From the NCBI RefSeq assembly GCF_026241095.1, contig NZ_JAPFGB010000015.1, positions 116,689 to 180,688 of the forward strand: a DNA stretch of 64,000 nt, given 5' to 3'. Below the pieces are notes generated by a model. That model ran no database searches. It had not been told where the DNA came from and saw nothing but the letters and a program-made list of their open reading frames with translations. Positions 43,816-55,486 of the stretch are shown here, one piece after another. Each line of letters starts with the position of its first letter. Positions within the stretch are counted from its first letter, which is position 1. The position numbers were made by a program, and so were the translations under genes. The stretch is from Saccharopolyspora sp. NFXS83 (GTDB taxonomy: Bacteria > Actinomycetota > Actinomycetes > Mycobacteriales > Pseudonocardiaceae).

Positions 43816-45105
43816 ATGAGCTCTCCGCAGCCGCCGGACGGCGGTCAGCAGGGACAGCAACCGCAGGGGACCGATTCGGAGGCGCAAGCCACCGAGTCGC
43901 AGATCAGTTCCCAGCTGGACCCGCAGACCCCGGCCACCGACCAGTCCTCCGGCGCGGACGCCACTCAGGTCGTCCGCCCCGCGCAGCTGGACCAGAACGC
44001 GGGCCAAGCGTCCGCCGACTCCACCCAGGTCGTGCGCCCCGCGCAGCAGCCCGCAGGCGGGGACTCCACGCAGGTCGTGCCGCCGTCGATGCAGCCGCCG
44101 CAGCCGATGTACGAGCAGCCCGGCAACGCGGGCGGCGGTGAGTCGGCGACGCAGATGGTGCCGCCGTCGATGCAGCCGCCGCAGCCGATGTACAACCAGC
44201 CGGGCACCCAGAGCCAGCCCGGCGGGTTCCCGCAGCAACCGCCGGCCGGCACCCCCGGTGGCGGATTCCCGGCACCGCAGGCCGGTTTCGGCGCACCGCC
44301 GCCGCAGGCCGCTCCCGGGCAGCCGGGCTTCGCGCCGCAGATGCCCATCGGGCCGGGTCAGCCCGGCGCGGGCGCGGAGAACGGCACGCTCGCGAAGGTC
44401 ACCGGCTGGGTGGCCGCCGTCATCGGCGGGCTCTCCACCCTCTCCGGGCTGCTCGGCGTGATCGGGCTGTTCGGCGCCGCCGCGCTCGGCGTCAGCGCGG
44501 GGAACGGCTTCCTGGTCGTGCTCCAGCTGCTGGCCTCCATCGTGATGTTGGTCGGCGGTATCTTCCTGATCACCCGCAAGCCGCTCGGCCCGTACTTGAC
44601 GGCCGGTGGTGCCGGGTTCTCCGCGCTGATCCAGCTGATCACCTCGATCGGCTTCGCGAGCAGCGTCGGCCTGCTGATCACGGGCATCATCGGCGCGCTC
44701 ATCGCCATCGCCATCGCGGTGCTGGCGATGCTGCCCGCCACTCGGGACTGGATCGCCGCGGCTCCGGTCGCGCCGGGCGGCCCGCAGGCCGGCTACGCGC
44801 AGCAGCCCTACGCGGCTCAGCCCCAGTTCGGCCAGCAGCAGCCCGGCCCGTACGGCCAGCCGCCGCAGCAGTTCGGTCAGCCGGGGCAGCAGCCCCCGCA
44901 GTACGGGCAGCCCGGGCCGTACGGTCAGCCCCAGCCGGGGCAGCCGCAGCCGGGCCAGCCCCAGTTCGGCCAGCCGCCGCAGTACGGCCAGCCGCAGTAC
45001 GGCCAGCAGCCCGGCCAGCCCCCGCAGTACGGGCAGCCTCCGCAGTACGGGCAGCAGCCCGGCGGCTACCCGCAGCAGCCGGGGCAGCAGCCGCCTCAGT
45101 GGTGA
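43816..45105 (+). CDS. pra: Pra-like Pro/Gln-rich membrane protein with repeated TQVV motifs
   Basis: ATG 43816; AGGAAA upstream. The 429-residue protein has a 190-residue Gln/Pro-rich cytoplasmic N-terminus, about four membrane helices between residues 195 and 310 ([20 protein letters not shown] onward), and a C-terminal tail of more than 110 residues made of PQYGQP, PGQP and QQPG repeats. The N-terminus carries four short repeats: [30 protein letters not shown] and [10 protein letters not shown]. Acidic-x-TQ-V-V resembles sites phosphorylated by actinobacterial Ser/Thr kinases and bound by FHA domains. Position between cbs and metB matches mycobacterial Pra (proline-rich antigen homologue, Rv1078). 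A weak TTGACT-19-TACGCT pair sits at the end of cbs (43708-43738). Confidence 0.85.
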   Translation: MSSPQPPDGGQQGQQPQGTDSEAQATESQISSQLDPQTPATDQSSGADATQVVRPAQLDQNAGQASADSTQVVRPAQQPAGGDSTQVVPPSMQPPQPMYEQPGNAGGGESATQMVPPSMQPPQPMYNQPGTQSQPGGFPQQPPAGTPGGGFPAPQAGFGAPPPQAAPGQPGFAPQMPIGPGQPGAGAENGTLAKVTGWVAAVIGGLSTLSGLLGVIGLFGAAALGVSAGNGFLVVLQLLASIVMLVGGIFLITRKPLGPYLTAGGAGFSALIQLITSIGFASSVGLLITGIIGALIAIAIAVLAMLPATRDWIAAAPVAPGGPQAGYAQQPYAAQPQFGQQQPGPYGQPPQQFGQPGQQPPQYGQPGPYGQPQPGQPQPGQPQFGQPPQYGQPQYGQQPGQPPQYGQPPQYGQQPGGYPQQPGQQPPQW

Positions 45106-45120
45106 CCCGCTGAACCAGCC

Positions 45121-45157
45121 ACGACGGCCCTCGACCACCTCGGTCGGGGGCCGTCGT
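45121..45157 (+). terminator. terminator of the Pra-like gene
   Basis: ACGACGGCCC (45121-45130) pairs with GGGCCGTCGT (45148-45157), and inner CGACC pairs with GGTCG after one mismatch; 15 bases after the stop. Confidence 0.75.
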
Positions 45158-45249
45158 CATGCGTGCGGCCGGACGGTTCCGCGCACCCCGGAACGGCAAC
45201 GGCGACCTGCCGAACGGCGGAGGGGCGTGTGGTCCGTACGCTGCGACAC

Positions 45250-46386
45250 ATGAGTGATGGCTTCGCCACCCGCGCTATCCACGCGGGCCAGCAACCCGAT
45301 CCGACGACCGGTTCGGTGATCGTCCCCATCCACGCCACCTCCACCTACGCCCAGGACGGCGTCGGCGGCATGCGCTCGGGGTACGAGTACTCGCGCACCG
45401 GCAACCCGACCCGCACCGCGCTGGAGCAGTGCCTCGCGGAGCTCGAAGGCGCGAAGCACGGCCGGGCCTTCTCCTCGGGGATGGCGGCCACGGACGCCGT
45501 GCTGCGCGGCACGCTGCGACCCGGCGACCACATGATCATTCCCGATGACGCCTACGGCGGCACGTTCCGCCTGGTCGACAAGGTGCTCACCGAGTGGGGC
45601 GTGCAGTACACGCCGGTCCCGGTCTCCGACGTCGACGCGGTGCGGGCGGCGGTGCGGCCGGAGACGAAGGTGCTGTGGGTCGAGACGCCCACGAACCCGC
45701 TGCTGACCATCGCCGACATCGCCGCGCTGGCCCAGGTCTCGCGCGATGCGGGCCTCAAGCTCGTCGTCGACAACACCTTCGCCACCCCGTACCTGCAGCG
45801 TCCGCTGGAGCTGGGCGCGGACGTGGTCGTGCACTCCACGACGAAGTACCTCGGCGGGCACTCCGACGTGGTCGGCGGCGCGGTGCTCACCTCCGACGAC
45901 GCGCTGGCGAGCTCGGTGGCGTTCCTGCAGAACACCGCGGGCGCGGTCCCCGGGCCGTTCGACGCGTGGCTGACGATGCGCGGCGTGAAGACGCTGGCGG
46001 CGCGGATGGACCGGCACAGCGCCAACGCGGGACGCATCGCCGCGGCCCTGCGCGAGCACCCGAAGGTCTCCAAGGTCTACTACCCGGGCCTGCCCGAGCA
46101 CCCCGGCCACGAGGTCGCGGCGAAGCAGATGCACGGTTTCGGCGGCATGATCTCGTTCATCCACGTCGACGGCGAGCAGGCCGCGCTGGACGTGTGCGCC
46201 AAGACCCGCCTGTTCACCCTGGCCGAGTCGCTCGGCGGGGTCGAGTCGCTGATCGAGCACCCCGGCAAGATGACCCACGCCAGCACCGCGGGGTCGGCGC
46301 TGCAGGTGCCCGGCGACCTGGTGCGGTTGTCCGTCGGCATCGAGGAAGCCGACGACCTCGTCGAGGATCTGCTCTCGGCGCTCTGA
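45250..46386 (+). CDS. metB: cystathionine gamma-synthase
   Basis: ATG 45250, 378 residues, normal length. MSDGFATRAIHAGQQPDPTT is the standard opening. PLP Lys is in VVVHSTTKYLGGHSDVVGG; SRTGNPTRTALEQCLAELEG and the C-terminal SLGGVESLIEHPGKMTHAST are the Cys/Met-metabolism PP-dependent family blocks. It joins O-acyl-homoserine to cysteine to give cystathionine; some actinobacterial members also work as cystathionine gamma-lyases, and sequence alone does not settle the balance. No methionine riboswitch is visible in the 145-base leader. Confidence 0.93.
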   Translation: MSDGFATRAIHAGQQPDPTTGSVIVPIHATSTYAQDGVGGMRSGYEYSRTGNPTRTALEQCLAELEGAKHGRAFSSGMAATDAVLRGTLRPGDHMIIPDDAYGGTFRLVDKVLTEWGVQYTPVPVSDVDAVRAAVRPETKVLWVETPTNPLLTIADIAALAQVSRDAGLKLVVDNTFATPYLQRPLELGADVVVHSTTKYLGGHSDVVGGAVLTSDDALASSVAFLQNTAGAVPGPFDAWLTMRGVKTLAARMDRHSANAGRIAAALREHPKVSKVYYPGLPEHPGHEVAAKQMHGFGGMISFIHVDGEQAALDVCAKTRLFTLAESLGGVESLIEHPGKMTHASTAGSALQVPGDLVRLSVGIEEADDLVEDLLSAL

Positions 46387-46401
46387 CCTGTGCGGATCAG
46401 T

Positions 46402-46437
46402 GGCCCGCTCGCCCGGCATCGGCCGGGTGGGCGGGCC
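46402..46437. terminator. bidirectional hairpin between metB and a convergent small gene
   Basis: Sixteen-pair stem with two wobbles (46402-46417 with 46422-46437) and an ATCG loop; 15 bases after metB and 15 bases before the stop of the convergent gene. Confidence 0.75.
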
Positions 46438-46452
46438 GTCGAGCCGTCCGGG

Positions 46453-46713
46453 TCAGGGCGCGATCGACGGGTCGGTGCCGGTCGGCTGCGAGTGCGGTGC
46501 CTCGCCGAGCTGCGGCGCCGGGGTGACCGGGAGGTCCTCCGCTTGCACGCACCCGCCGATGAGCTCGACGACGCCGTCCCGCTCGCGGTACGAGCCGGGG
46601 TCGTCGCAGCCGCTCTGGGCCACCGCGAACACCGCCGCCGCGGACAGGACCGTCGCCAGCGCGATGCCGCCTGCCAGTGAGAGCGTTCCCGTCGGAGCCG
46701 TGGCCGGTGTCAT
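46453..46713 (-). CDS. small exported or membrane-anchored protein of unknown function
   Basis: ATG 46713 with GGGGAGGAC upstream; 86 residues. A hydrophobic stretch LAGGIALATVLSAAAVFAVA (residues 13-32) is a signal anchor or uncleaved signal. The exported part contains two Cys (SGCDDPGSYRERDGVVELIG then GCVQAED) likely to form a disulfide, and a Pro-rich tail. I do not recognise the family. It lies between metB and the threonine dehydratase and may mark the left edge of the inserted block. Confidence 0.7.
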   Translation of the reverse strand: MTPATAPTGTLSLAGGIALATVLSAAAVFAVAQSGCDDPGSYRERDGVVELIGGCVQAEDLPVTPAPQLGEAPHSQPTGTDPSIAP

Positions 46714-46875
46714 ACGTCCTCCCCGGAGCGCCTGCTCCGCGCGCCGCTGCGCAGTAGTGGGTCCGCCGCGCGCGCCCGGCAGAGCCCCGGTGCCGCAGGT
46801 CGATCACGCGTACTGCGCAGCGTACCCAACACCTCGCCCGGCGGTCGCCGTTCGCGCTGGTGCACGATTGGCGGT

Positions 46876-48087
46876 ATGCAGCTGATCAGCCTGGACCGGA
46901 TCCACGCAGCGGCCAAGGAGCTCTCCGACGTGGTCCGGCGGACCCCGCTCGCGCATTCCAGGGTGCTCAGCGACCACGTCGGCGGTGACGTCCACCTGAA
47001 GTGCGAGAACCTCCAGCGCACGGGGGCGTTCAAGCTGCGCGGCGCCTACGTCCGGCTGCGCGCGCTCGACGAGCGGCAGCGCGCCGCCGGTGTGGTGGCG
47101 GCCAGCGCGGGCAACCACGCGCAGGGCGTCGCCTTGGCGGCGTCGCTGCTGGGCATTCGCTCCACCGTGTTCATGCCGGAGCGCGCGACGCTGCCGAAGC
47201 TGGCGGCGACGCAGTCCTACGGCGCGACGGTGCGGGCGGAAGGCGCGGTGCTGTCCGAAACCCTCTCCTTGGCCAAGGAGCACGCCGACCGGACCGGTGC
47301 CGAGTTCATCCACCCCTTCGACCACCCGGACGTCCTCGCCGGGCAGGGCACGGTGGGGCTGGAGATCCTCGAACAGCTCCCGCACGTCGGCACGGTGGTG
47401 GTGCCGACCGGCGGAGGCGGCCTGATCAGCGGAGTGGCCGCCGCGGTGAAGGCCGTGCGCCCCCAGGTGCGGGTGATCGGCGTGCAGGCCGAGCAGGCCG
47501 CCGCCTGGCCCGCGTCGCTGGAGCAGGGCGCGCCGGTGCGCATCGAGAACACCCGCACGATGGCCGACGGCATCGCCGTCGCCGAGCCCGGCGAGGTGAC
47601 GTTCGCGCACGTGTCCGCGCTCGTCGACGAGATGATCACGGTCAGCGAGCAGGCCCTGTCGCGGGCATTGCTGCTGTGTCTGGAGCGGATGAAGCTGGTC
47701 GCCGAACCGGCCGGGGTCGCCGCCGTCGCGGGAATCCTGGAGCGCCCGGACCTGATGACTTCGCCGACGGTGGCGGTGCTCTCCGGCGGCAACATCGATC
47801 CGCTGCTGCTGCTGCAGCTGATCCGGCACGGCATGACCTCCGCGGGCCGGTACCTGTCGTTGCGGGTGCGCCTGCCGGACCGGCCGGGATCGCTGGCGGG
47901 CCTGGTCGCTCAGCTCGGGGACCTGGCGGCGAACGTGCTCGACATCGAGCACTCCCGGATCTCCGGCGCGCTCGCGCTCGGCGAGGTCGACGTGGAGATC
48001 AGCCTGGAGACGCGCGGCCCGGAACACCGCGAGCACGTGGTCGCCGAGCTGACCCGGGCGGGCTTCACCGTCACCTCCGAACGCTGA
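46876..48087 (+). CDS. ilvA: threonine ammonia-lyase (dehydratase) with C-terminal ACT domain
   Basis: ATG 46876, 403 residues. PLP Lys53 lies in TGAFKLRGAYVRL; VAASAGNHAQGVALAASLLG and VVVPTGGGGLISGVAAAVKA are fold type II signatures. A single ACT domain covers about residues 325-403 (YLSLRVRLPDRPGSLAGLVA). This 400-residue single-ACT layout is the form often annotated TIGR01127, between catabolic TdcB and biosynthetic IlvA. It deaminates threonine to 2-oxobutanoate, feeding isoleucine or propionyl units. It could also act on serine. Standing alone among catabolic genes (hpd next door), a degradative role is plausible. Confidence 0.9.
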   Translation: MQLISLDRIHAAAKELSDVVRRTPLAHSRVLSDHVGGDVHLKCENLQRTGAFKLRGAYVRLRALDERQRAAGVVAASAGNHAQGVALAASLLGIRSTVFMPERATLPKLAATQSYGATVRAEGAVLSETLSLAKEHADRTGAEFIHPFDHPDVLAGQGTVGLEILEQLPHVGTVVVPTGGGGLISGVAAAVKAVRPQVRVIGVQAEQAAAWPASLEQGAPVRIENTRTMADGIAVAEPGEVTFAHVSALVDEMITVSEQALSRALLLCLERMKLVAEPAGVAAVAGILERPDLMTSPTVAVLSGGNIDPLLLLQLIRHGMTSAGRYLSLRVRLPDRPGSLAGLVAQLGDLAANVLDIEHSRISGALALGEVDVEISLETRGPEHREHVVAELTRAGFTVTSER

Positions 48088-48103
48088 AGCCCCTGATCGT
48101 GCC

Positions 48104-48188
48104 GCGGCGGTGCCGGTGATCACGCGCACCGGCACCGCCGCAGGTCCCCGGCGGGGTCCTCGCGCGAACGGCGCGGGACCCGCCGGGG
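48104..48188. terminator. double hairpin between convergent ilvA and hpd
   Basis: First stem perfect over 15 pairs (48104-48118 with 48127-48141); second stem 48146-48155 with 48179-48188 (10 pairs, extended by three pairs after a bulge). Each probably serves one of the convergent genes. Confidence 0.75.
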
Positions 48189-48225
48189 TTCAACCCGACC
48201 CCCTGCGTGGGACGGCGCGGCGACC

Positions 48226-50418
<2,193 letters not shown>

Positions 50419-53109
50419 ATGGACCGTCCTGGACCGACCCGGCGCACCGTCCTCAAAGCCACCGCTGGCACCGCCGCGTTCATCGCGATCAGCCCCGGCA
50501 CCTCGGCCGCCGCCAACGGACCCGGCATCCGCGTGACCGGCACCGGCGTGGAGCACGCGGCCGAACCGCTCGGCCTCGACGTGCCCCGGCCGCGGCTGAG
50601 CTGGCACCTCGGCTCCGATGCTCGTGACCAGGTGCAATCCGCCTACCGGCTGCTCGTGGCGACCTCCGCCGACCTGCTGCGCGAAGGCGCCGCCGACGTG
50701 TGGGACAGCGGCAAGGTGCTCGCGGGGGACTCGCTGCTCGTCGAATACGGCGGCCCCCGGTTGCAGGCGCGGACCCGCTACTGGTGGACGGTCCGGGTCT
50801 GGGACGCGCAGGGGATCGCTTCGCCGTACGGAGAACCGTCCTGGTGGGAGACCGGTCTGCAGGACGCGGCGAACTGGACCGCGCACTGGATCCGGCCACC
50901 CGACGGCGGCACCACGCAGCTGCGCAGGCCCTTCCACGTAGCGGCCCCCGTCGTGCGCGCCCGGCTCCACGCCACCGCGCTCGGCGTCTACGAACCGGAG
51001 CTCAACGGCCACCGCGTCGGCGATCACCGGCTCGCGCCCGGCTGGACCGACTACCGGGTGCGGGTGCAATACCAGACCTACGACGTGACGGAACTGGTGC
51101 GCGAAGGCGACAACGTGCTCGGCGCGCACCTCGGGCCCGGCTGGTACGCGGGGCACGTGGGCATGTTCGGGCCCGGTCAGTACGGCGACCGGCCGCTGCT
51201 CCGGGCGCAGCTGGAGATCGACCACGCGGACGGGAGCCGCAGCACCGTCGGCACCGACGACGGCTGGCGCACGACGACCGGAGCCATCCGCTCCTCGGAC
51301 CTGCTGATGGGGGAGGAGCAGGACGCCCGCGCCGCGACGCCCGGTTGGAGCTCGCCCGGTTACGACGCGAGCTCCTGGACCGCCGTCGAGGTCGACGACG
51401 GCATCGGAGTCGACCCCGTCGCCCAAGCGGACCCGCCGGTGCGCGCGACCGAGGAACTGCCCGCGGTGAACCGGACCGAACCGGCCCCCGGCACCTGCGT
51501 CTACGACCTGGGCCAGAACATGGTGGGCGTGGTGCGGCTGCGCGTCGACGGCGCGGCGGGCACCGAGGTGCGGGTGCGGCACGCGGAGGTCCTCAACCCC
51601 GACGGCACCGCCTACACCGACAACCTGCGGGAGGCCACCGCCACCGACACCTACGTGCTCGGCGGCGGTCCCGCGGTGCTGGAACCGAAGTTCACCTTCC
51701 ACGGCTTCCGCTACGTCGAGGTCACCGGTGCCGCTCCCGAACCCGCCGACGTGGTGGGCCTGGTGCTGCACACCGACCTGCCGCAGACGATGTCGCTGAG
51801 CACCGACCAGCCGATGCTCGACCGGTTGCAGCGCAACATCACCTGGGGGCAGCGCGGCAACTTCCTGTCCATCCCCACCGACACCCCGGCCCGCGACGAG
51901 CGGCTCGGCTGGACCGGGGACATCAACGTGTTCTGCGGTACCGCCGCCTACGTCGCGGGCTCGGCGGGGTTCCTCGCGAAGTGGACCACCGACCTGCGCG
52001 ACGCCCAGAGCGCGGACGGCGCGTTCCCCGACGTCGCTCCCGCCGTCGGCGACCTCGGCGCGGGAACGGCCGGGTGGGGAGACGCGGGCATCACGGTCCC
52101 GTGGGTGCTCCACGAGCGCTTCGGCGACCGGCGGGCGCTCGCGGAGAACTACCCGGCGATGCTGCGCTGGCTCGACCACCTGACCGCGACCAGCGACGGG
52201 GACCTGCGCCCGGCGGACGGGGCGCGCTACGGCGACTGGCTCAACGTGGACGAGGAGACGCGGCGCGACCTCATCGCCACCGCCTGGGTCGGCTACGCGG
52301 CGCGGACCGCCGCGCAGGTCGCCGACGCGCTCGGCGAGGCGGCCGACGCGGAGCGTCACCGTGAGCACCACGGACGAGTGCGCCAGGCCTTCCAGCGGGC
52401 TTACCTGGACGAGACCGGACGCTTGCGCGACGACGCCGCGGCGGGCCGGGGCGACACCCAGACCGGCTACGTGCTCGCGCTGTCGTTCGACCTGGTGCCG
52501 GCGGAGCTGCGCGCCGCCGCGGCCGACCGGCTGGTCTCGCTCATCGAGCAGCGCGGCGGGCACCTGTCCACGGGTTTCCTCGGCACCCCGTACCTGTTGC
52601 CGGTGCTCACCGCCACCGGCCACCTCGACACCGCCTATCGGCTGCTGGAGCAGCGCGAATTCCCCTCGTGGGGCTATCAGATCGACCGCGGTGCCACGAC
52701 CATGTGGGAGCGCTGGGACTCGATCCGGCCGGACGGCGAGTTCAACGATCCGTCGATGAATTCGTTCAACCATTACGCCTACGGTTCCGTCGGCGAATGG
52801 ATGTACCGGACGATCGCGGGCATCGAGCCGCTCGATCCGGGTTTCCGCAGGGTGCTCGTGCGACCGCGCCCAGGCGGCGGCGTGGGCCGGGCGGCGGCGC
52901 GGTTCTCCGGGCCGTACGGGGAGATCGCGACGCGGTGGTCCCGGGTGGACGGGGGGTACCGGCTCGAAGCGGAGGTTCCGGTGAACACCACCGCCGAGGT
53001 TCACGTGCCGATCGCGGTGCGCGCCGACCCGAATGCGTCATTCATTCGACGGGACGCTGAATTCGATGTGTACGAGATCGGTTCAGGAAAGTGGGAATTC
53101 ACTTCCTGA
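50419..53109 (+). CDS. Tat-exported alpha-L-rhamnosidase (GH78)
   Basis: ATG 50419 with GAAGGAAGG; 896 residues. Twin-arginine signal TRRTVLKATAGTAAFIAISP with cleavage expected after TSAAA. N-terminal fibronectin-like part (GLDVPRPRLSWHLGSDARDQ is the standard GH78 opening), a beta-sandwich (ATALGVYEPELNGHRVGDHR), an alpha6/alpha6 barrel with SIPTDTPARDERLGWTGDIN, which contains the conserved acidic residues, and a C-terminal beta domain (GSVGEWMYRTIAGIEPLDPG). It releases terminal rhamnose from plant glycosides or polysaccharides outside the cell. Two operator-like sites upstream suggest sugar-induced expression. No transporter or rhamnose catabolic genes are adjacent. Confidence 0.94.
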   Translation: MDRPGPTRRTVLKATAGTAAFIAISPGTSAAANGPGIRVTGTGVEHAAEPLGLDVPRPRLSWHLGSDARDQVQSAYRLLVATSADLLREGAADVWDSGKVLAGDSLLVEYGGPRLQARTRYWWTVRVWDAQGIASPYGEPSWWETGLQDAANWTAHWIRPPDGGTTQLRRPFHVAAPVVRARLHATALGVYEPELNGHRVGDHRLAPGWTDYRVRVQYQTYDVTELVREGDNVLGAHLGPGWYAGHVGMFGPGQYGDRPLLRAQLEIDHADGSRSTVGTDDGWRTTTGAIRSSDLLMGEEQDARAATPGWSSPGYDASSWTAVEVDDGIGVDPVAQADPPVRATEELPAVNRTEPAPGTCVYDLGQNMVGVVRLRVDGAAGTEVRVRHAEVLNPDGTAYTDNLREATATDTYVLGGGPAVLEPKFTFHGFRYVEVTGAAPEPADVVGLVLHTDLPQTMSLSTDQPMLDRLQRNITWGQRGNFLSIPTDTPARDERLGWTGDINVFCGTAAYVAGSAGFLAKWTTDLRDAQSADGAFPDVAPAVGDLGAGTAGWGDAGITVPWVLHERFGDRRALAENYPAMLRWLDHLTATSDGDLRPADGARYGDWLNVDEETRRDLIATAWVGYAARTAAQVADALGEAADAERHREHHGRVRQAFQRAYLDETGRLRDDAAAGRGDTQTGYVLALSFDLVPAELRAAAADRLVSLIEQRGGHLSTGFLGTPYLLPVLTATGHLDTAYRLLEQREFPSWGYQIDRGATTMWERWDSIRPDGEFNDPSMNSFNHYAYGSVGEWMYRTIAGIEPLDPGFRRVLVRPRPGGGVGRAAARFSGPYGEIATRWSRVDGGYRLEAEVPVNTTAEVHVPIAVRADPNASFIRRDAEFDVYEIGSGKWEFTS

Positions 53110-53272
53110 CTTTTTCGACGCGAAATCCACGGCTCTCGGCAACGGAAGTCGGACGGTTGGTCTCGCTGATCGAGTGGTCTGCGAGACCAAGCGCGTCGTG
53201 TTAAAGGGGCGTCCCTGCGAAGACGTGCATGCGTCGCCCGGAGTGCGCGATAAAGCGCGCGCGGATAAGCGG

Positions 53273-53299
53273 AGCGGGCGTGCTCAGGTCACGCCCGCT
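53273..53299 (-). terminator. hairpin after greA
   Basis: AGCGGGCGTG (53273-53282) pairs with CACGCCCGCT (53290-53299), 7-base loop, 12 bases beyond the greA stop on the minus strand. It may also stop the rhamnosidase transcript coming from the other side. Confidence 0.65.
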
Positions 53300-53311
53300 A
53301 CCGCTGATGGT

Positions 53312-53800
53312 TCAGCCGGTGAAAGGCTCGGCCTTGACCAGGGTCACCTTCATGGTGCCGCCGTTGGGCAGTTCGTACTCCCGGGTCTCGCCTTCCTTGG
53401 CCTCCAGCAGTGCCTGGCCCAGCGGAGAGGTCGGGGAGTACACCTCGAGGTCGCCGTGCGCGCCCTCTTCCCGGTTGGCCAGCAGGAACTGCTCAGTGTC
53501 GTCCTCGCCGTCGTAGCGCACGGTCAGCACGGATCCGGGCTTGGCCACGCCGGACTCCGTGGGCACGTCGCCGACCTGCGCGGTGCGCAGCAGTTCCTGC
53601 AGCTGGCGGATGCGCGACTCGAGCTGGCCCTGCTCCTCGCGAGCGGCGTGGTACCCGCCGTTCTCCTTGAGGTCGCCTTCCTCCCGGGCCTCGTTGATCT
53701 TCGCGGCGATCACCGGGCGGTTGGCCACGAGCTCATCGAGCTCGCCCTTGAGCCGCGCATAAGCATCCTGGGTCAGCCAGGTCACCTGGGTATCGCTCAC
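53312..53800 (-). CDS. greA: transcription elongation factor GreA
   Basis: GTG 53800 is chosen among three close GTG codons: GAGGAG (53814-53809) is 8 bases away and [20 protein letters not shown] matches the mycobacterial start [11 protein letters not shown]. The 162-residue protein has the N-terminal coiled-coil hairpin with the acidic tip [20 protein letters not shown] and a C-terminal FKBP-like domain ([20 protein letters not shown]). It enters the RNA polymerase secondary channel and stimulates cleavage of backtracked RNA. Lies in the conserved greA-DUF4307-mca neighbourhood. A hairpin with a U-run about 85 bases upstream may terminate the DUF4307 message or attenuate greA. Confidence 0.96.
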   Translation of the reverse strand: MSDTQVTWLTQDAYARLKGELDELVANRPVIAAKINEAREEGDLKENGGYHAAREEQGQLESRIRQLQELLRTAQVGDVPTESGVAKPGSVLTVRYDGEDDTEQFLLANREEGAHGDLEVYSPTSPLGQALLEAKEGETREYELPNGGTMKVTLVKAEPFTG

Positions 53801-53891
53801 GGTCACCACTCCTCGTCGACGGCGACCCGCCTTCCGCGGGCCGACAACTTCCGTCCTTGCGAATTCCGGGTACTGCTAGGAACGGAAAAAA

Positions 53892-53912
53892 CACGGCCCG
53901 CGCGGGACCGTG
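53892..53912 (-). terminator. intrinsic terminator with U-run between DUF4307 gene and greA
   Basis: Read on the minus strand: CACGG-T-CCCG stem, short loop, CGGGCCGTG, then six T residues (complement of A53886-A53891). The stem has one bulged base. It is one of the few true U-tract terminators in the window. Confidence 0.7.
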
Positions 53913-53987
53913 CTGCTGATGACGATAGCACAAATCAGCCCACCGATGGAGTGCATTATCTCAGCATCCGGGGCCGACTAGAGTTGT

Positions 53988-54422
53988 TCACCCGGTTGGC
54001 CGCTGGTGGGTGGACAAATATTCAGGAACGCGGTAGGTACAGCCGTACACCTCCCCGATGGTCGCTCGATGAGAGGTGCGGAGCACCGTGCCCAGCTGGA
54101 TCGTGCCGTCCGCCGGGGGCACCAGAATCTCTTTTCGCCCGACTTCTTCGCCGGATTCCGCGCGACCCCGGATCACGCACGCGGCGGGCTTGGCCGGATC
54201 GTCGCGCCGCACTTCGGCGGTGACCTGGACGGAGCCGTCGTCGAGCACCTCGAACGCGGTCTGCTTGCCTTCGATCGGCGGGCTGCCCAGGTTCTGGTAC
54301 CCGACGAGGGCCACGGCGATGAGGACGACGACCGCGACGGCTCCGAGCGCCCAGCGGGCCACCGGCGGGACGGTTCGCCGGGCGCGAGACCCGTACCGCC
54401 CTTCGGGGACCTGGCTGCTCAC
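53988..54422 (-). CDS. DUF4307 membrane protein
   Basis: GTG 54422 with GGGAGG further upstream; 144 residues. A short basic cytoplasmic N-terminus, one membrane helix (WALGAVAVVVLIAVALVGYQ) and an exported beta-rich domain: EGKQTAFEVLDDGSVQVTAE, then KPAACVIRGRAESGEEVGRK and VYGCTYRVPEYL with two Cys that could pair. DUF4307 proteins sit between greA and mca throughout Actinobacteria; function unknown. Divergent from mca. Confidence 0.9.
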   Translation of the reverse strand: MSSQVPEGRYGSRARRTVPPVARWALGAVAVVVLIAVALVGYQNLGSPPIEGKQTAFEVLDDGSVQVTAEVRRDDPAKPAACVIRGRAESGEEVGRKEILVPPADGTIQLGTVLRTSHRATIGEVYGCTYRVPEYLSTHQRPTG

Positions 54423-54595
54423 CGTCCGCCGCCTCCCTGCTCCGATCGGGGTTAGCCGGATCGGACGATGCCTGCCCGGCCGTTCGGGAATGTCGGTCCA
54501 TTGGGAACAATGGGTGGCGACACCCTCGTTGAGTATCCCTGTGGGTGTCCGGCCGGCAGTCAGCGGGGCCGGGTGTGACGTGAGCAGGAAGGAAC

Positions 54596-55486
54596 ATGCC
54601 TCCGATGGCCGAGAAGCTGCGTCTGATGACGGTGCACGCGCACCCGGACGACGAGTCCAGCAAAGGGGCGGCGACCACCGCGCGCTACGTGGCCGACGGC
54701 CATGATGTGATGGTCGTCACCTGCACGGGTGGTGAAGCGGGCAGCATCTTGAACCCGGCCATGGAACGACCGGACGTGCTGGCCAACATGCAGGCCATCC
54801 GCCGGCAGGAGATGGCCGAGGCCGCCGCGATCCTCGGCGTGCGGCACCGCTGGCTCGGCTACGTCGACTCGGGCCTGCCCGAGGGCGACCCGACGCCGCC
54901 GCTGCCGGAGGGCTGCTTCGCGACGGTGGACCCCGCGGGGCCGACCGCCGACCTCGTGGCGCTGCTGCGCGAGTTCCGCCCGCACGTCGTGATCACCTAC
55001 GACGAGAACGGCGGTTACCCGCACCCCGACCACATCCGCTGCCACGAGGTGTCGATGGCCGCGTTCGACGCGGCGGGCGACCCGGAGCTCCACCAGGACG
55101 CGGGCGAGCCGTGGCAGCCGCTGAAGCTGTACTACTCGCACGGTTTCTCCCGCAAGAAGATGCAGCTGTTCCACGACGCGCTGCTGGAGCGCGGCCTGGA
55201 GTCGCCGTACGGCGACTGGCTGGCGAAGTGGGACGGGAGCAGGCCCGACAACGACGAGCGGGTCACGACCCGCGTCGAGTGCGGGGCATACTTCGAGGTG
55301 CGGGACAACGCGCTGCGCGCGCACGCGACCCAGATCGACCCGGACAGCCGGTGGTTCGCGGTCCCGCTGGACATCCAGCGAGCGCTGTGGCCCACGGAGG
55401 ACTACGAGCTGGTGCGCTCGCTGGTCGATTCGACGTTGCCGGAGGACGACCTGTTCTCCGGAGTGCGGGAGAAGGTGTCGGCATGA
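54596..55486 (+). CDS. mca: mycothiol S-conjugate amidase
   Basis: ATG 54596 (ATG 54605 is the alternative, matching the usual MAEKLRLM start) after AGGAAGGA; 296 residues. LmbE-like zinc hydrolase: [20 protein letters not shown] carries the His and Asp-Asp metal ligands and catalytic base, and [17 protein letters not shown] the third His. [20 protein letters not shown] is specific for Mca over MshB. It cleaves mycothiol adducts of toxins to give mercapturic acids for export, so the organism should make mycothiol. Coupled by a 4-base ATGA overlap to a small membrane protein gene. Confidence 0.95.
   Translation: MPPMAEKLRLMTVHAHPDDESSKGAATTARYVADGHDVMVVTCTGGEAGSILNPAMERPDVLANMQAIRRQEMAEAAAILGVRHRWLGYVDSGLPEGDPTPPLPEGCFATVDPAGPTADLVALLREFRPHVVITYDENGGYPHPDHIRCHEVSMAAFDAAGDPELHQDAGEPWQPLKLYYSHGFSRKKMQLFHDALLERGLESPYGDWLAKWDGSRPDNDERVTTRVECGAYFEVRDNALRAHATQIDPDSRWFAVPLDIQRALWPTEDYELVRSLVDSTLPEDDLFSGVREKVSA

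Noticed and set aside
43816..45105. Minus-strand Leu/Arg-rich frames opposite the Pra-like gene
   Set aside because: They arise from complementing Gln/Pro-rich codons; no ribosome binding site or domain.
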